A stretch of DNA of 25,022 bases from an uncultured Lachnospiraceae bacterium (GTDB taxonomy: Bacteria > Bacillota > Clostridia > Lachnospirales > Lachnospiraceae). The DNA lies in assembly GCA_905201915.1 (NCBI GenBank), contig CAJKQE010000027.1, positions 1 through 25,022 of the forward strand, given 5' to 3'. The stretch's first letter is position 1. Each line of letters opens with the position of its first letter. The notes below the pieces were generated by a model. That model had not been told where the DNA came from, ran no database searches, and was given only the letters and a program-made list of their open reading frames with translations. The translations under genes and the position numbers were made by a program. Positions 15,743 to 22,855 of the stretch are shown here, in pieces.

Positions 15743-15771
15743 ATATTAACTTATTTTTTCAAAAATCGCAA
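15743..15771 (-). promoter_or_regulatory. Predicted promoter of the lipoprotein gene
   Basis: TTGCGA (15766-15771), a 17-base spacer and TAATAT (15743-15748) on the minus strand, about 40 bases before the GTG. Both hexamers are 4/6 matches, so an activator may be needed; the WalR-like box lies just upstream. Confidence 0.45.
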
Positions 15772-15787
15772 GTTTTTCTTTCTAAAT

Positions 15788-15804
15788 ATTACATAAATAT
15801 TACA
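15788..15804 (-). promoter_or_regulatory. WalR-type response-regulator box (TGTAAT-N5-TGTAAT)
   Basis: On the minus strand two TGTAAT hexamers are separated by ATTTA. This fits exactly the known WalR (YycF) consensus TGTWAH-N5-TGTWAH of Firmicutes. It is part of a perfect 11-bp tandem repeat at 15783-15804, one helical turn per unit. It ends 16 bases upstream of the predicted -35 of the lipoprotein gene, a position suited to activation. Binding by WalR is inferred from the motif alone in an AT-rich region. Confidence 0.5.
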
Positions 15805-15841
15805 TTTTTTTATTTCCTTTTGTTGTCTCCGAAAATTCCAT

Positions 15842-16420
15842 TCATACAAAATATAGCTTTACTTTCTCACATAGTTTTGAATAAATTCGATCTACAAACC
15901 ATTTTTCTGTTGATTTCTTGCTGATTTCATTTACATCAATCCATCCAATCTGACTATTTTCATCTGCCTTAATTCGAATTGGAGCTTCTGTACTTGCTTC
16001 CAGCAAATACGTCACATTTAAGTGTAGATGTGAAGATACATATTCTCCTCTTTTTTCATGTCCATCTACAGTTAATATTTCCAAAGAAAACACATCATTT
16101 GATAGAAATTCAACATCTGTTAATCCACTTTCCTCCTCGATTTCTTTTAAAATTACCTGTTTCAAATTTGCATTTCCGTCAGCATGACCTCCAAGCCATG
16201 CCCAAGACTGGTAAATATTATGATATGCCATTAAAACCTTTTGACGGTCTTTATCTACAATCCACGCAGATACTGTAAAATGGGCATTCTTATTATTCCT
16301 CGTCAAAATAAATTCCGATGCACAAATCTGCCTTAAAATTTCTTCTTTATCTTTTTCTTCTTGCTCGTTAAAAGGCTGATACTTTTCTATCTGTTTTTTT
16401 AAATTTAAAAGCGCTTTCAC
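15842..16420 (-). CDS. Nudix hydrolase family protein
   Basis: A 192-residue Nudix-fold protein, expected to hydrolyse a nucleoside diphosphate linked to another group; the substrate is not predictable. The Nudix box lies at 78-100 (GHADGNANLK through KEIEEESGL). It has Ala at the first conserved Glu and Lys in place of Arg, while the metal-binding EIEEE core is intact. The GGHADG form is typical of one Nudix subfamily. The start is a GTG at 16420 with GAGG about 8 bases upstream. It lies after folT and the hairpin at 16467-16502, and before the lipoprotein gene with its own promoter. I see no clear promoter of its own, so read-through from folT is possible. Confidence 0.85.
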   Translation of the reverse strand: MKALLNLKKQIEKYQPFNEQEEKDKEEILRQICASEFILTRNNKNAHFTVSAWIVDKDRQKVLMAYHNIYQSWAWLGGHADGNANLKQVILKEIEEESGLTDVEFLSNDVFSLEILTVDGHEKRGEYVSSHLHLNVTYLLEASTEAPIRIKADENSQIGWIDVNEISKKSTEKWFVDRIYSKLCEKVKLYFV

Positions 16421-16466
16421 ACTATTTTCCTCGTTTCTCTATAAAAATATTTTTCTATATACATCT

Positions 16467-16502
16467 AAAGGGATTGAGCATGGCTGTCTGCTCAATCCCT
16501 TC
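16467..16502 (-). terminator. Hairpin after folT, probable terminator
   Basis: AAGGGATTGAGCA and TGCTCAATCCCTT form a perfect 13-14 bp stem with a short loop, 12 bases after the folT stop. The T run on the minus strand is short (CCCTTTAG), so termination may be incomplete. Confidence 0.6.
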
Positions 16503-16513
16503 TAAATTTATCT

Positions 16514-17083
16514 CTATGCAGTTCTTTTTAACGGTCTGAATACTCCTGTCTGCTCAATTACTTTTGTAATGCTAAAGAAGATAAAAGAGTCAATCGGCCA
16601 CATAATTACATTCTTTAATGCACGCATAGGCAGTAATGCAAGAAATCCTTTTCCGTAAAGCATATCCAGCCACAACGTACTTAAAATAACGTTTACTACT
16701 AAAAATACAACAAATTTTGCAAGTAATACTCTTTTTAAAGTTAATTTCTTTTTATAGTAGAAAGAACCATAAATCAGAGATGCTAAGATTGCATTAAATG
16801 TAAAACCAAAGAAAAACGGTCCATCAGGCTTCATAAAATATTTTATAATATCCAAAATTCCTGCAAACAATCCTCCGGTAACAGGGCCAAATAAGTAATC
16901 TACCAACTGATTTGGAATTCCGGAAAAACCGATTTTAATATATGGCCCAATGGTAATGGACGCCACCTGATTTAAAATTAAAGATAAAGCTGCAAACATG
17001 GCACATACAGATAATGCCTGAACTTTCTTCAGCTCATTTGCTGAAGACAAAAAAATGTTCTCTTTAGAATTATTTTTGAACAT
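16514..17083 (-). CDS. folT: ECF transporter substrate-binding (S) component, folate type
   Basis: A 189-residue integral membrane protein with about six hydrophobic segments, the S component of an energy-coupling factor transporter. Family features are the AMFAALSLILNQ first helix, a Pro/Gly-rich GFSGIPNQLVDYLFGPVTGGLFAGILDIIKYF region and the PDGPFFFGFTFNAILASLIYG stretch typical of the folate family. AAGGAGGT lies about 9 bases before the ATG. The THF riboswitch just upstream supports folate as substrate. The energising module (EcfA, EcfA', EcfT) is not in the window and is probably shared from another locus. Confidence 0.88.
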   Translation of the reverse strand: MFKNNSKENIFLSSANELKKVQALSVCAMFAALSLILNQVASITIGPYIKIGFSGIPNQLVDYLFGPVTGGLFAGILDIIKYFMKPDGPFFFGFTFNAILASLIYGSFYYKKKLTLKRVLLAKFVVFLVVNVILSTLWLDMLYGKGFLALLPMRALKNVIMWPIDSFIFFSITKVIEQTGVFRPLKRTA

Positions 17084-17145
17084 AAAAAAAATACCTCCTT
17101 CATCAAAACTACCACAATAGGAGATAATCTCAGCCTTATCTTCTG

Positions 17146-17247
17146 TTGCAGCGAGATGCGAGTTTGTATACCGTAAGATTTACCTTTTCGTCCTTCCAGC
17201 AACTCTCTATCCAGAGGGCACTTTACGCATACAAATCTACTCTGCAG
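17146..17247 (-). promoter_or_regulatory. THF (tetrahydrofolate) riboswitch upstream of folT
   Basis: On the minus strand the leader carries the conserved THF-I segments GAGTAGAT, GCGTAAAGTG, ACGAA, ACGG and GCATCTCGC in order. P1 pairs GCAG (17245-17242) with CTGC (17151-17148). P2 pairs TTTGTAT with ATACAAA and GCGTAAAG with CTTACG. A local stem CTCT/AGAG and the small AAG/CTT hairpin fill the interior. Downstream, CTCCT (17119-17123) could pair with the AAGGAGG of folT (17094-17100), which suggests translational control. Recognition is from memory of the consensus; no covariance search was run. Confidence 0.8.
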
Positions 17248-17264
17248 TTTTTTCTTACTTAACC

Positions 17265-17293
17265 ATAATAATAGATATAGACAAAAAAAGCAA
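17265..17293 (-). promoter_or_regulatory. Predicted sigma-A promoter of the folT riboswitch transcript
   Basis: TTGCTT (17288-17293), a 17-base spacer and TATTAT (17265-17270) on the minus strand. The start would fall near 17258, about 11 bases before the aptamer. Confidence 0.6.
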
Positions 17294-17321
17294 TAGAAAT
17301 TTTATTTATTTTTAATATTTA

Positions 17322-17351
17322 TAAACAGAACTATTTTATTTGTGCTATACT
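17322..17351 (+). promoter_or_regulatory. Weak predicted promoter of the GNAT gene
   Basis: TAAACA, an 18-base spacer and TATACT (17346-17351), about 37 bases before the ATG. The -10 is good and the -35 is 4/6. The 304-base gap between folT and this gene holds only the two promoters and the riboswitch. Confidence 0.35.
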
Positions 17352-17387
17352 TAGGCATCATAGCATTTTATAAGGAGGACACAACTG

Positions 17388-17849
17388 ATGAATACGAGTA
17401 TCCGTAAAGCCAAGGCTTTAGATTACCAGAAAGTTGAGCAACTTATGCAACAGGTTCATATCCTGCACGCAAACTGGAGACCTGATATTTATAAGCATTG
17501 CCCTGTGGTCTTATCAGAGGAACGATTTCTTGAACATATTAAAAACGAAGAAATTGTGGTATTGGAAAAAGAAGGCGCTGTTATAGGTGTAATGATTTAT
17601 CTTACTCGAAACATATCCGGCGGACCTATGCAGGACAGAAAAGTGTTATTCATTGATGCCTTAGCTGTTGATGAAAAAGAACGTGGAAACGGTTTTGGAC
17701 ATCAGCTTTTAGATTACCTTGTCCGCCTCTATAAGGATTTACAGTATGATGGGTTGGAATTACAGGTAAATGCCAAAAACCTTCCCGCCATGGAATTGTA
17801 TACCAAATATGGTTTTACCCCCAAAAGCATCAATATGGAGTTACTGTAA
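17388..17849 (+). CDS. GNAT family N-acetyltransferase
   Basis: A 153-residue acetyl-CoA-dependent acyltransferase of the GNAT superfamily; the acceptor is unknown. Motif A is visible as LFIDALAVDEKERGNGFGHQLL, with the acetyl-CoA pyrophosphate loop RGNGFG (99-104). Motif B follows as NAKNLPAMELYTKYGF (128-143), with the usual Asn and Tyr. AAGGAGG lies upstream of the ATG. It is a single gene, divergent from folT and convergent with the mannosidase; nothing nearby points to a substrate. Confidence 0.88.
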   Translation: MNTSIRKAKALDYQKVEQLMQQVHILHANWRPDIYKHCPVVLSEERFLEHIKNEEIVVLEKEGAVIGVMIYLTRNISGGPMQDRKVLFIDALAVDEKERGNGFGHQLLDYLVRLYKDLQYDGLELQVNAKNLPAMELYTKYGFTPKSINMELL

Positions 17850-17858
17850 AAAGGAAAA

Positions 17859-17896
17859 GCTGTTACATTAAGTGATTTTCTACTTAATGCAACAGC
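17859..17896 (-). terminator. Terminator between the GNAT and mannosidase genes
   Basis: GCTGTTACATTAAGT and ACTTAATGCAACAGC form a 15-bp stem with one mismatch and an 8-base loop. On the minus strand it is followed by TTTTCCTTTTT, so it suits the mannosidase gene. On the plus strand it is followed by C-rich sequence and would be weaker for the GNAT gene. Confidence 0.75.
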
Positions 17897-17926
17897 CCCC
17901 TTCTTATCCATTAAGGCTTATATCTT

Positions 17927-20638
17927 CTATTTTATACCTAAAGTCAGAATTTCAAATGGTTTCAATACCACATGGTATATTCCGTCTTCACTCACTTCCA
18001 GACCTTCTTTTTCTTCCTCGATTACATTACTCTTATACAGTTTTTCCATCCAGTTCTGTTTCTGAATTTGAATTTCACGAGGTAATTCTGTAACATTCAC
18101 AAAACGAACCATGATGTCAGTTCCATCCTCCTGCTGTTTCAGTCCGCTGAAGTTTACACCTTCTCCTGTCCAGTTGAAAAAGCTCTTGTTCTGTGGATGA
18201 GCACCTTTATGGACGCCTGTAGGAACTGCCATCAGATTATTCTGGAACTGATATCCCAGTGTATAAGCATTTAATCTTTCACCATCTGCAAATGGCAGAA
18301 TTTCATAAGAAAGTGTATAAGTTCCCTGCATCTGTGCCTTTGGAGTTGGGAAATATCCCCAGTCACCTAATTCTCCTACGCAACGAAGAAGAGTAACTGC
18401 AATAGCATTTTCCATATCCGGCAATACTTCATACTCATAAAGACCATGGTTAGCAACCAACATACCATCTTTATCATCCTGCATTGCAACAAAGCTCTGC
18501 TGACGGTAACATCCACTTGGATTTTCCCACTGTTTACTATGACGGTTATTTCGTTCTACTACCTCAAAAGCAGAATCTGCAAAATGAGTATCCGCTTTCA
18601 GTCCTGTTGGAATAACAACACGAACTCTGTGGTCTTTTGCTGTGTTGTGAATAGTTGTCTGTACTTTAAGGCTCTTAGAAGATTTCTGCAGAGTCAATTC
18701 TGTTTCAATAACCAGTTCAACCATCTTATCACTGCGGCCAATATGGCGATTATAGCATTCCTGGAAAGATTTCTGTGCAATTTCCAGTTCCTTGGCTGCA
18801 CTTTCCGGTACTTCTATACTCTGGCAGATGTGGTATTTTGCGCAGAACGGAGTATCTTCTGCAAGAGTAATTTTTGCTGCTTTATTCTTTGTTGTAATAG
18901 CTTGTCCGTTTGTATCCTGCACATAAATATATTCGTTTCCGATATCACCTGTATCTTCATAATATCCAATCTGTGAATAAACACGTCCTGTTTTCAGGTT
19001 TGTAAGCGTATAGCTTCCGTCTTCGTGAATTTCCACACGGATATTTTGGTTTTCCATTGTATTGCTGCCTGTAATCAATGACTTTGTATTATCTGCCTGT
19101 TTTGTCTCTGTTTCCTGCAAATGATATACGCTGTATCCCATTGCCGGAACATCCTTTGCTTCAAAAGTTACACGAACCTGCCTTGCCATGTATGGCTGAC
19201 GAAATCTGTCATCTGGAAGCAAATAATCAAATGCTGTACCCATATCTTCAACCTTAGCTTCCACTACATTTCCTTCAGAATCTTTCAATACAAATACTGG
19301 CAATTCCATATTCTGCATTTTCCAGTAAGCTTCTTCCTGTATATTTTCAAAGCATCTGTCTACATCCAATACAACGCTTACCATATCTGTCTTATCCCAG
19401 CCGGTAAAGTTATATACTACAAATGGCAGTACCTTACCATTTTCACTGCTCAGATTTGATGTATCCACCTGCTCTGCTAAATATTCCATGCTTTCTTTAC
19501 ACAACTGCTCTGCCACCTGTCTGCTCTTTACAAAACGAAGAGCTACTTCATCATTAACTTCATCTACGTTACAGCTACAGATACTGTCATGTGGGTGGTT
19601 CTGCATCAGAACCTTCCAGCTATATTCTAAAAGTTCCTTTGGATATGTCTTTCCTTCCAATCTTGCCAAAACTGCTGCCGGTTCTGCTTTACGCTCCAGT
19701 GCAGTTTCACCTTTTCTGTTTAACAATTTCAAATCAATTCTGTTAGAAGCAGTATTCACCAGTGTAAAACGTCCATCTGTTTCCTGACTGGTCAGTTCTC
19801 CTTTTACAACAGAAACATTTTCACCAAGTTCTTCTTTTACAGCTTTTACATAAGTTTCAAAGTCTGAATGAATGAATTCAATTTCCGGATACAATTTTCT
19901 GGCTGTTTCTATAGCCTGTGATAAATCCTTCTGTACAGGTTGGTGGTCACATCCGTTCATAAAGAGAAGATGACTGGTTCCTGCATATTGTTTTACATCT
20001 GCCAGTTTCTTATCCCAGAACTTCTTTGCTTCCTCCGGTTCTGCAGGAATTTCCATTCCATTATTATACCAGTTTGGGAACAAAATACCTAATAAGGAGC
20101 TTCCATCCGGTGACTGCCAATTAATCTCAGAATATGCAGTTTCGTAAGTTCCTTTTTCCAGCGTTTCATTATTAAAACCGATGGATTTTACTCCACGTCC
20201 AAAGGCAACTGCTTCCATACCGGCCTGTACCAATACCTGAGGCATCTGACCTGCATTTCCAAATGCATCTGGAAAATATCCGATTGGGCATAATTTTCCT
20301 AATTTCAATGCTTCTTTGCGTCCTGTTAATAAATTTCGAACACAAGCTTCCCCGCTTGTCAAGAATTCATCCTGCAGCACATACCAAGGTCCTGCTGTAA
20401 GTTTTCCTTCCTGAACCAATTTTTTTATTCTTTCTTTCTGCTCTGGTTTGATTTCCAGATAATCATCATAGGCAGCTGTATGTCCGTCCATGTGAAAACT
20501 GTGATAATTTTCATCTTTTTCCAGTAAATCGGATGCTGTATCCAGCAATTCCACCAGTTTCATTCTGTGTTTTTCAAATGCCATGTACCATTCTCTGTCC
20601 CAATGAGAATGTGAAATAATATGTACTGTTGTTTTCAT
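17927..20638 (-). CDS. Alpha-mannosidase, glycoside hydrolase family 38
   Basis: A 903-residue zinc-dependent retaining alpha-mannosidase. The catalytic domain begins at once (HIISHSHWDREWY, with zinc ligands H12 and D14) and continues with the nucleophile loop GYFPDAFGNAGQMPQ (D124) and the downstream QNHPHDSICSCNVDEV motif with another zinc-binding His. The helical middle and beta-sandwich C-terminal domains fill the rest. There is no signal peptide, so it acts in the cytosol on imported mannosides. Length is close to SpGH38 and MngB. The start is the ATG at 20638 with AAAGGTGG at a 7-8 base spacing; an ATG at 20668 has no SD. It is divergent from a GntR/LacI-type regulator with shared operators. 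Linkage preference (alpha-1,3 or mannosylglycerate) cannot be read from sequence. Confidence 0.93.
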   Translation of the reverse strand: MKTTVHIISHSHWDREWYMAFEKHRMKLVELLDTASDLLEKDENYHSFHMDGHTAAYDDYLEIKPEQKERIKKLVQEGKLTAGPWYVLQDEFLTSGEACVRNLLTGRKEALKLGKLCPIGYFPDAFGNAGQMPQVLVQAGMEAVAFGRGVKSIGFNNETLEKGTYETAYSEINWQSPDGSSLLGILFPNWYNNGMEIPAEPEEAKKFWDKKLADVKQYAGTSHLLFMNGCDHQPVQKDLSQAIETARKLYPEIEFIHSDFETYVKAVKEELGENVSVVKGELTSQETDGRFTLVNTASNRIDLKLLNRKGETALERKAEPAAVLARLEGKTYPKELLEYSWKVLMQNHPHDSICSCNVDEVNDEVALRFVKSRQVAEQLCKESMEYLAEQVDTSNLSSENGKVLPFVVYNFTGWDKTDMVSVVLDVDRCFENIQEEAYWKMQNMELPVFVLKDSEGNVVEAKVEDMGTAFDYLLPDDRFRQPYMARQVRVTFEAKDVPAMGYSVYHLQETETKQADNTKSLITGSNTMENQNIRVEIHEDGSYTLTNLKTGRVYSQIGYYEDTGDIGNEYIYVQDTNGQAITTKNKAAKITLAEDTPFCAKYHICQSIEVPESAAKELEIAQKSFQECYNRHIGRSDKMVELVIETELTLQKSSKSLKVQTTIHNTAKDHRVRVVIPTGLKADTHFADSAFEVVERNNRHSKQWENPSGCYRQQSFVAMQDDKDGMLVANHGLYEYEVLPDMENAIAVTLLRCVGELGDWGYFPTPKAQMQGTYTLSYEILPFADGERLNAYTLGYQFQNNLMAVPTGVHKGAHPQNKSFFNWTGEGVNFSGLKQQEDGTDIMVRFVNVTELPREIQIQKQNWMEKLYKSNVIEEEKEGLEVSEDGIYHVVLKPFEILTLGIK

Positions 20639-20686
20639 CTCATTTACCACCTTTTCATAATTTCTCATATAATATATTTTATCGTA

Positions 20687-20700
20687 TTTGATATATCATA
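20687..20700. promoter_or_regulatory. Putative operator O1 of the mannosidase regulator
   Basis: TTTGATATATCATA, an imperfect palindrome of the form TTTGA-N4-TCA. It lies immediately downstream of the predicted mannosidase -10 and spans its start site, so a bound repressor would block transcription. It is a close copy of O2, with centres 55 bases apart. Confidence 0.55.
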
Positions 20701-20728
20701 TATTAACTTTCTTATGAAATTTTGTCAA
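20700..20728 (-). promoter_or_regulatory. Predicted promoter of the GH38 gene
   Basis: A perfect TTGACA (20723-20728), a 17-base spacer and TAATAT (20700-20705) on the minus strand, about 60 bases before the start codon. Confidence 0.6.
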
Positions 20729-20741
20729 TAATAATATACAA

Positions 20742-20755
20742 TTTGACATATCAAA
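20742..20755. promoter_or_regulatory. Putative operator O2 of the mannosidase regulator
   Basis: TTTGACATATCAAA has perfect inverted arms TTTGA and TCAAA around four bases. It contains the -35 hexamer of the regulator gene, which suggests autorepression. It matches O1 in 12 of 14 positions. Confidence 0.6.
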
Positions 20756-20771
20756 CTATATATTATAAAAT
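20743..20771 (+). promoter_or_regulatory. Predicted promoter of the GntR/LacI-type regulator
   Basis: A perfect TTGACA (20743-20748), a 17-base spacer and TAAAAT (20766-20771), about 43 bases before the ATG. The -35 lies inside operator O2. Confidence 0.65.
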
Positions 20772-20814
20772 AATATAAAACACGTGAACCTATTTTTTAG
20801 AGAGATTGATATTT

Positions 20815-21948
20815 ATGAAAGAAACTAACTTAAGTAAACCAAAATATGAAATCATAAAAGAGGACATCCTTGCTCAGATCCGCAATAACGACTTTTCTTA
20901 TTCCGAACCACTATGTACAGAAAAACAATTATCTGAGCAATATCAAGTCAGTAGAATTACAGCCAAACATGCACTGACAGACTTAGAACAAATGGGTGTT
21001 TTATATAGAAAACGCGGTGTTGGCAGCTTTGTTGCCCCAAATGCAACAAACAATTTAAATCGCCTTGCACCGCCAAAGCATACCATATCAAAAATGGTAT
21101 CTTTTCTTCTTCCTTTTGATATCACAAAAGGAGGCATGTTTAAAACTGTCGAAGTAGTAAATAACGTCTTAAACGATAACGGCTGTATTATGAGCATTTA
21201 TGTATCCAGTGCAAAAGAGAAATCTAACTTACGACTCCTTCTTTCTCAAAATCTTTCAGGACTTATTTATTATCCTGAAAGAGATAAAATTCATCTGGAA
21301 CTTCTCAATGAATTTGTTTTTATGAATATACCCATCATTGTAATCGATAAAACAACGGATTGCCCCTATATTCATAATATTGTTTCAGATAACTTTGAGG
21401 GTGGAAAATTGTTAGGCGAACACTTAATCCAGTTAGGACATCGAAATATTACATTTTTTACTACTGCACCGCTGGAAGAAACTTCAACCGTACGAAACAG
21501 ATTTGCCGGATTTCTCCATGCATTACATGAAGCCGGAATTCAGCCAAATTCTTCCAATTTTATACATTATCCTCATAAACTTACAGAAGAAGACTGTCTT
21601 ATTCAAAACAACAGTCCACTTCAGGATACTTTGCGTGCCTTATATCAGGCAGGAACTACAGCAATTATTGCAGAAAATGACCGTGTTGCTCAGCTGATAT
21701 CTATGACCTGCGAGTCTATGAACATTCGTATTCCCGAAGATATTAGCCTTTGTGGCTTTGATAATGATGACTCCATCCGCAGTCTGGATATTACTACTAT
21801 TGGGCAGGACTTCACACTTATAGGGCAGGAAATCGGACATATTTTTACAGAGTCCATGAATAATCCTAATTATCCTGTACAGAAAATCACAATTCCGGTA
21901 GAACTTTTTTCCCGCAATTCTACCGGGGCGCCTCGAACACTTTTATAA
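20815..21948 (+). CDS. GntR-type transcriptional regulator with LacI-like sugar-binding domain (AraR-like)
   Basis: A 377-residue regulator with a GntR winged-helix N-terminus (about 8-75, with PLCTEKQLSEQYQVSRITAKHALTDLEQMGVLYRKRGVGSFV) joined to a periplasmic-binding-protein-like effector domain (about 95-375, with NLSGLIYYP, IPIIVIDKT, GEHLIQLGHRNITFF, RFAGFLHAL, IPEDISLCGFDN). This is the AraR architecture, which usually represses sugar genes until a sugar binds. The ATG at 20815 has a weak AGAGAGA about 9 bases upstream; a TTG at 20806 lies next to that SD and is less likely. It is divergent from the GH38 gene, so a mannoside or mannose derivative is the inferred inducer. Confidence 0.88.
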   Translation: MKETNLSKPKYEIIKEDILAQIRNNDFSYSEPLCTEKQLSEQYQVSRITAKHALTDLEQMGVLYRKRGVGSFVAPNATNNLNRLAPPKHTISKMVSFLLPFDITKGGMFKTVEVVNNVLNDNGCIMSIYVSSAKEKSNLRLLLSQNLSGLIYYPERDKIHLELLNEFVFMNIPIIVIDKTTDCPYIHNIVSDNFEGGKLLGEHLIQLGHRNITFFTTAPLEETSTVRNRFAGFLHALHEAGIQPNSSNFIHYPHKLTEEDCLIQNNSPLQDTLRALYQAGTTAIIAENDRVAQLISMTCESMNIRIPEDISLCGFDNDDSIRSLDITTIGQDFTLIGQEIGHIFTESMNNPNYPVQKITIPVELFSRNSTGAPRTLL

Positions 21949-21959
21949 ATTTGTGCATT

Positions 21960-22005
21960 CAAAGAGCCGAAGCTACCTTTCTTGGCAGTTCGGCTCTTTG
22001 CTTTT
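21960..22005 (+). terminator. Intrinsic terminator of the regulator gene
   Basis: CAAAGAGCCGAA and TTCGGCTCTTTG form a perfect 12-bp stem, extended inside by CTACC/GGCAG-type pairing, followed by CTTTTA. It lies 12 bases after the stop codon. Confidence 0.85.
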
Positions 22006-22026
22006 ATATCAAAAATATTCTTAACA

Positions 22027-22067
22027 CAAAAATAGAGGGTAGTGAATAAATCACATCCCTCTATTTT
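22027..22067 (-). terminator. Intrinsic terminator of yceD-rpmF
   Basis: On the minus strand AAAATAGAGGG pairs with CCCTCTATTTT, extended by GTG/CAC past a small internal loop, then TTTTTGTG follows. It lies about 14 bases after rpmF. Confidence 0.85.
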
Positions 22068-22080
22068 ACTACAGAAAAAT

Positions 22081-22266
22081 TTAAGCTTCTTCTGTTTTAA
22101 TAATTTCTTTTTTATTGTAGCTTCCGCATGCACGGCAAACTCTATGAGGCATCATTAAAGCACCACATTTGCTGCATTTTACTAAGTTTGGAGCACTCAT
22201 TTTCCAGTTTGCACGTCTTTTATCTCTTCTTGCTTTAGAAGATTTATTTTTTGGACATATAGACAT
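22081..22266 (-). CDS. rpmF: 50S ribosomal protein L32
   Basis: A 61-residue basic protein of the large ribosomal subunit. The N-terminus (PKNKSSKARRDKRRANWK) is the L32 signature. Two Cys pairs (KCSKCG and CRACGSY) form the zinc-binding form of L32. AAGGAGG lies 7 bases before the ATG. It starts 3 bases after yceD, the near-universal pairing. The usual next gene plsX is displaced by about 7 kb here. Confidence 0.97.
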   Translation of the reverse strand: MSICPKNKSSKARRDKRRANWKMSAPNLVKCSKCGALMMPHRVCRACGSYNKKEIIKTEEA

Positions 22267-22269
22267 AGG

Positions 22270-22797
22270 TTACACCTCCTTAAATTTGCTAAATATATCA
22301 CTGATTACCGCCATTCTGGGGTCAGGGCTGGACTGGTCACAGTCACAAGAGCCTTCGTTCCAATCTTTCCCGCATTTGGGACAGATTCCCCGGCAGTCCT
22401 CTTTACATAGAACCCTTAAAGGCCAATGGATTAAAATCTCATTATGCACTAACTGCTCTACGTCCAGGCTGCAACCTGTGACATAATTAATTTCATCTAA
22501 GTCTTTTATCCTGTCTTCCTTTGAGGCCTGCATATCAATCTCCTGCTCAAAGTTTATGTCAAATTCAGTGGGAACATCCTTTAAACACTTATCACAGGGA
22601 ATGTTGACAGTTATCCTGCCCTTCGCCTCGATTTTCAGAACCTTCTTTCCCGTATTTGTAATAGTCAGCGAAAGGGGCTCTTTTTCCGCAACTGGGAAGT
22701 CTCCCAGCTTTGATTGAAAGGAATCCATGGAAACAGGTGCTTCAACAACCTGTGTCTTTCCTTCCAGGGATAAAATTTCCGATAAATCAATTAGCAT
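22270..22797 (-). CDS. yceD: YceD family protein (DUF177)
   Basis: A 175-residue DUF177 protein. In bacteria it almost always precedes rpmF and has been linked to 23S rRNA accumulation or ribosome assembly. Cys pairs are visible at CDKC (about 68-71) and near the C-terminus (CKEDCRGICPKCGKDWNEGSCDCD), which looks like a zinc-binding site typical of Firmicute members. AGGAG lies 6 bases before the ATG. It is driven by the strong promoter at 22824-22852. Confidence 0.93.
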   Translation of the reverse strand: MLIDLSEILSLEGKTQVVEAPVSMDSFQSKLGDFPVAEKEPLSLTITNTGKKVLKIEAKGRITVNIPCDKCLKDVPTEFDINFEQEIDMQASKEDRIKDLDEINYVTGCSLDVEQLVHNEILIHWPLRVLCKEDCRGICPKCGKDWNEGSCDCDQSSPDPRMAVISDIFSKFKEV

Positions 22798-22823
22798 AAT
22801 AGTCTCCTAATCACACCTTGTAA

Positions 22824-22852
22824 ATTATACATAGGGATTTACAGTTTGTCAA
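22824..22852 (-). promoter_or_regulatory. Perfect sigma-A promoter of yceD-rpmF
   Basis: TTGACA (22847-22852), exactly 17 bases and TATAAT (22824-22829) on the minus strand. All 12 bases match the consensus. The -35 lies just after the ackA stop codon, and the start would fall near 22817. Confidence 0.85.
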
Positions 22853-22855
22853 CCA

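Noticed and set aside
18446..18976. Long open frame on the plus strand, antisense to the GH38 gene
   Set aside because: Its low-quality Cys/Phe-rich translation lies wholly inside a well-supported gene on the other strand.
20638..20668. ATG at 20668 as the GH38 start
   Set aside because: No SD precedes it, and the AAAGGTGG inside the extra ten codons is placed for the ATG at 20638.
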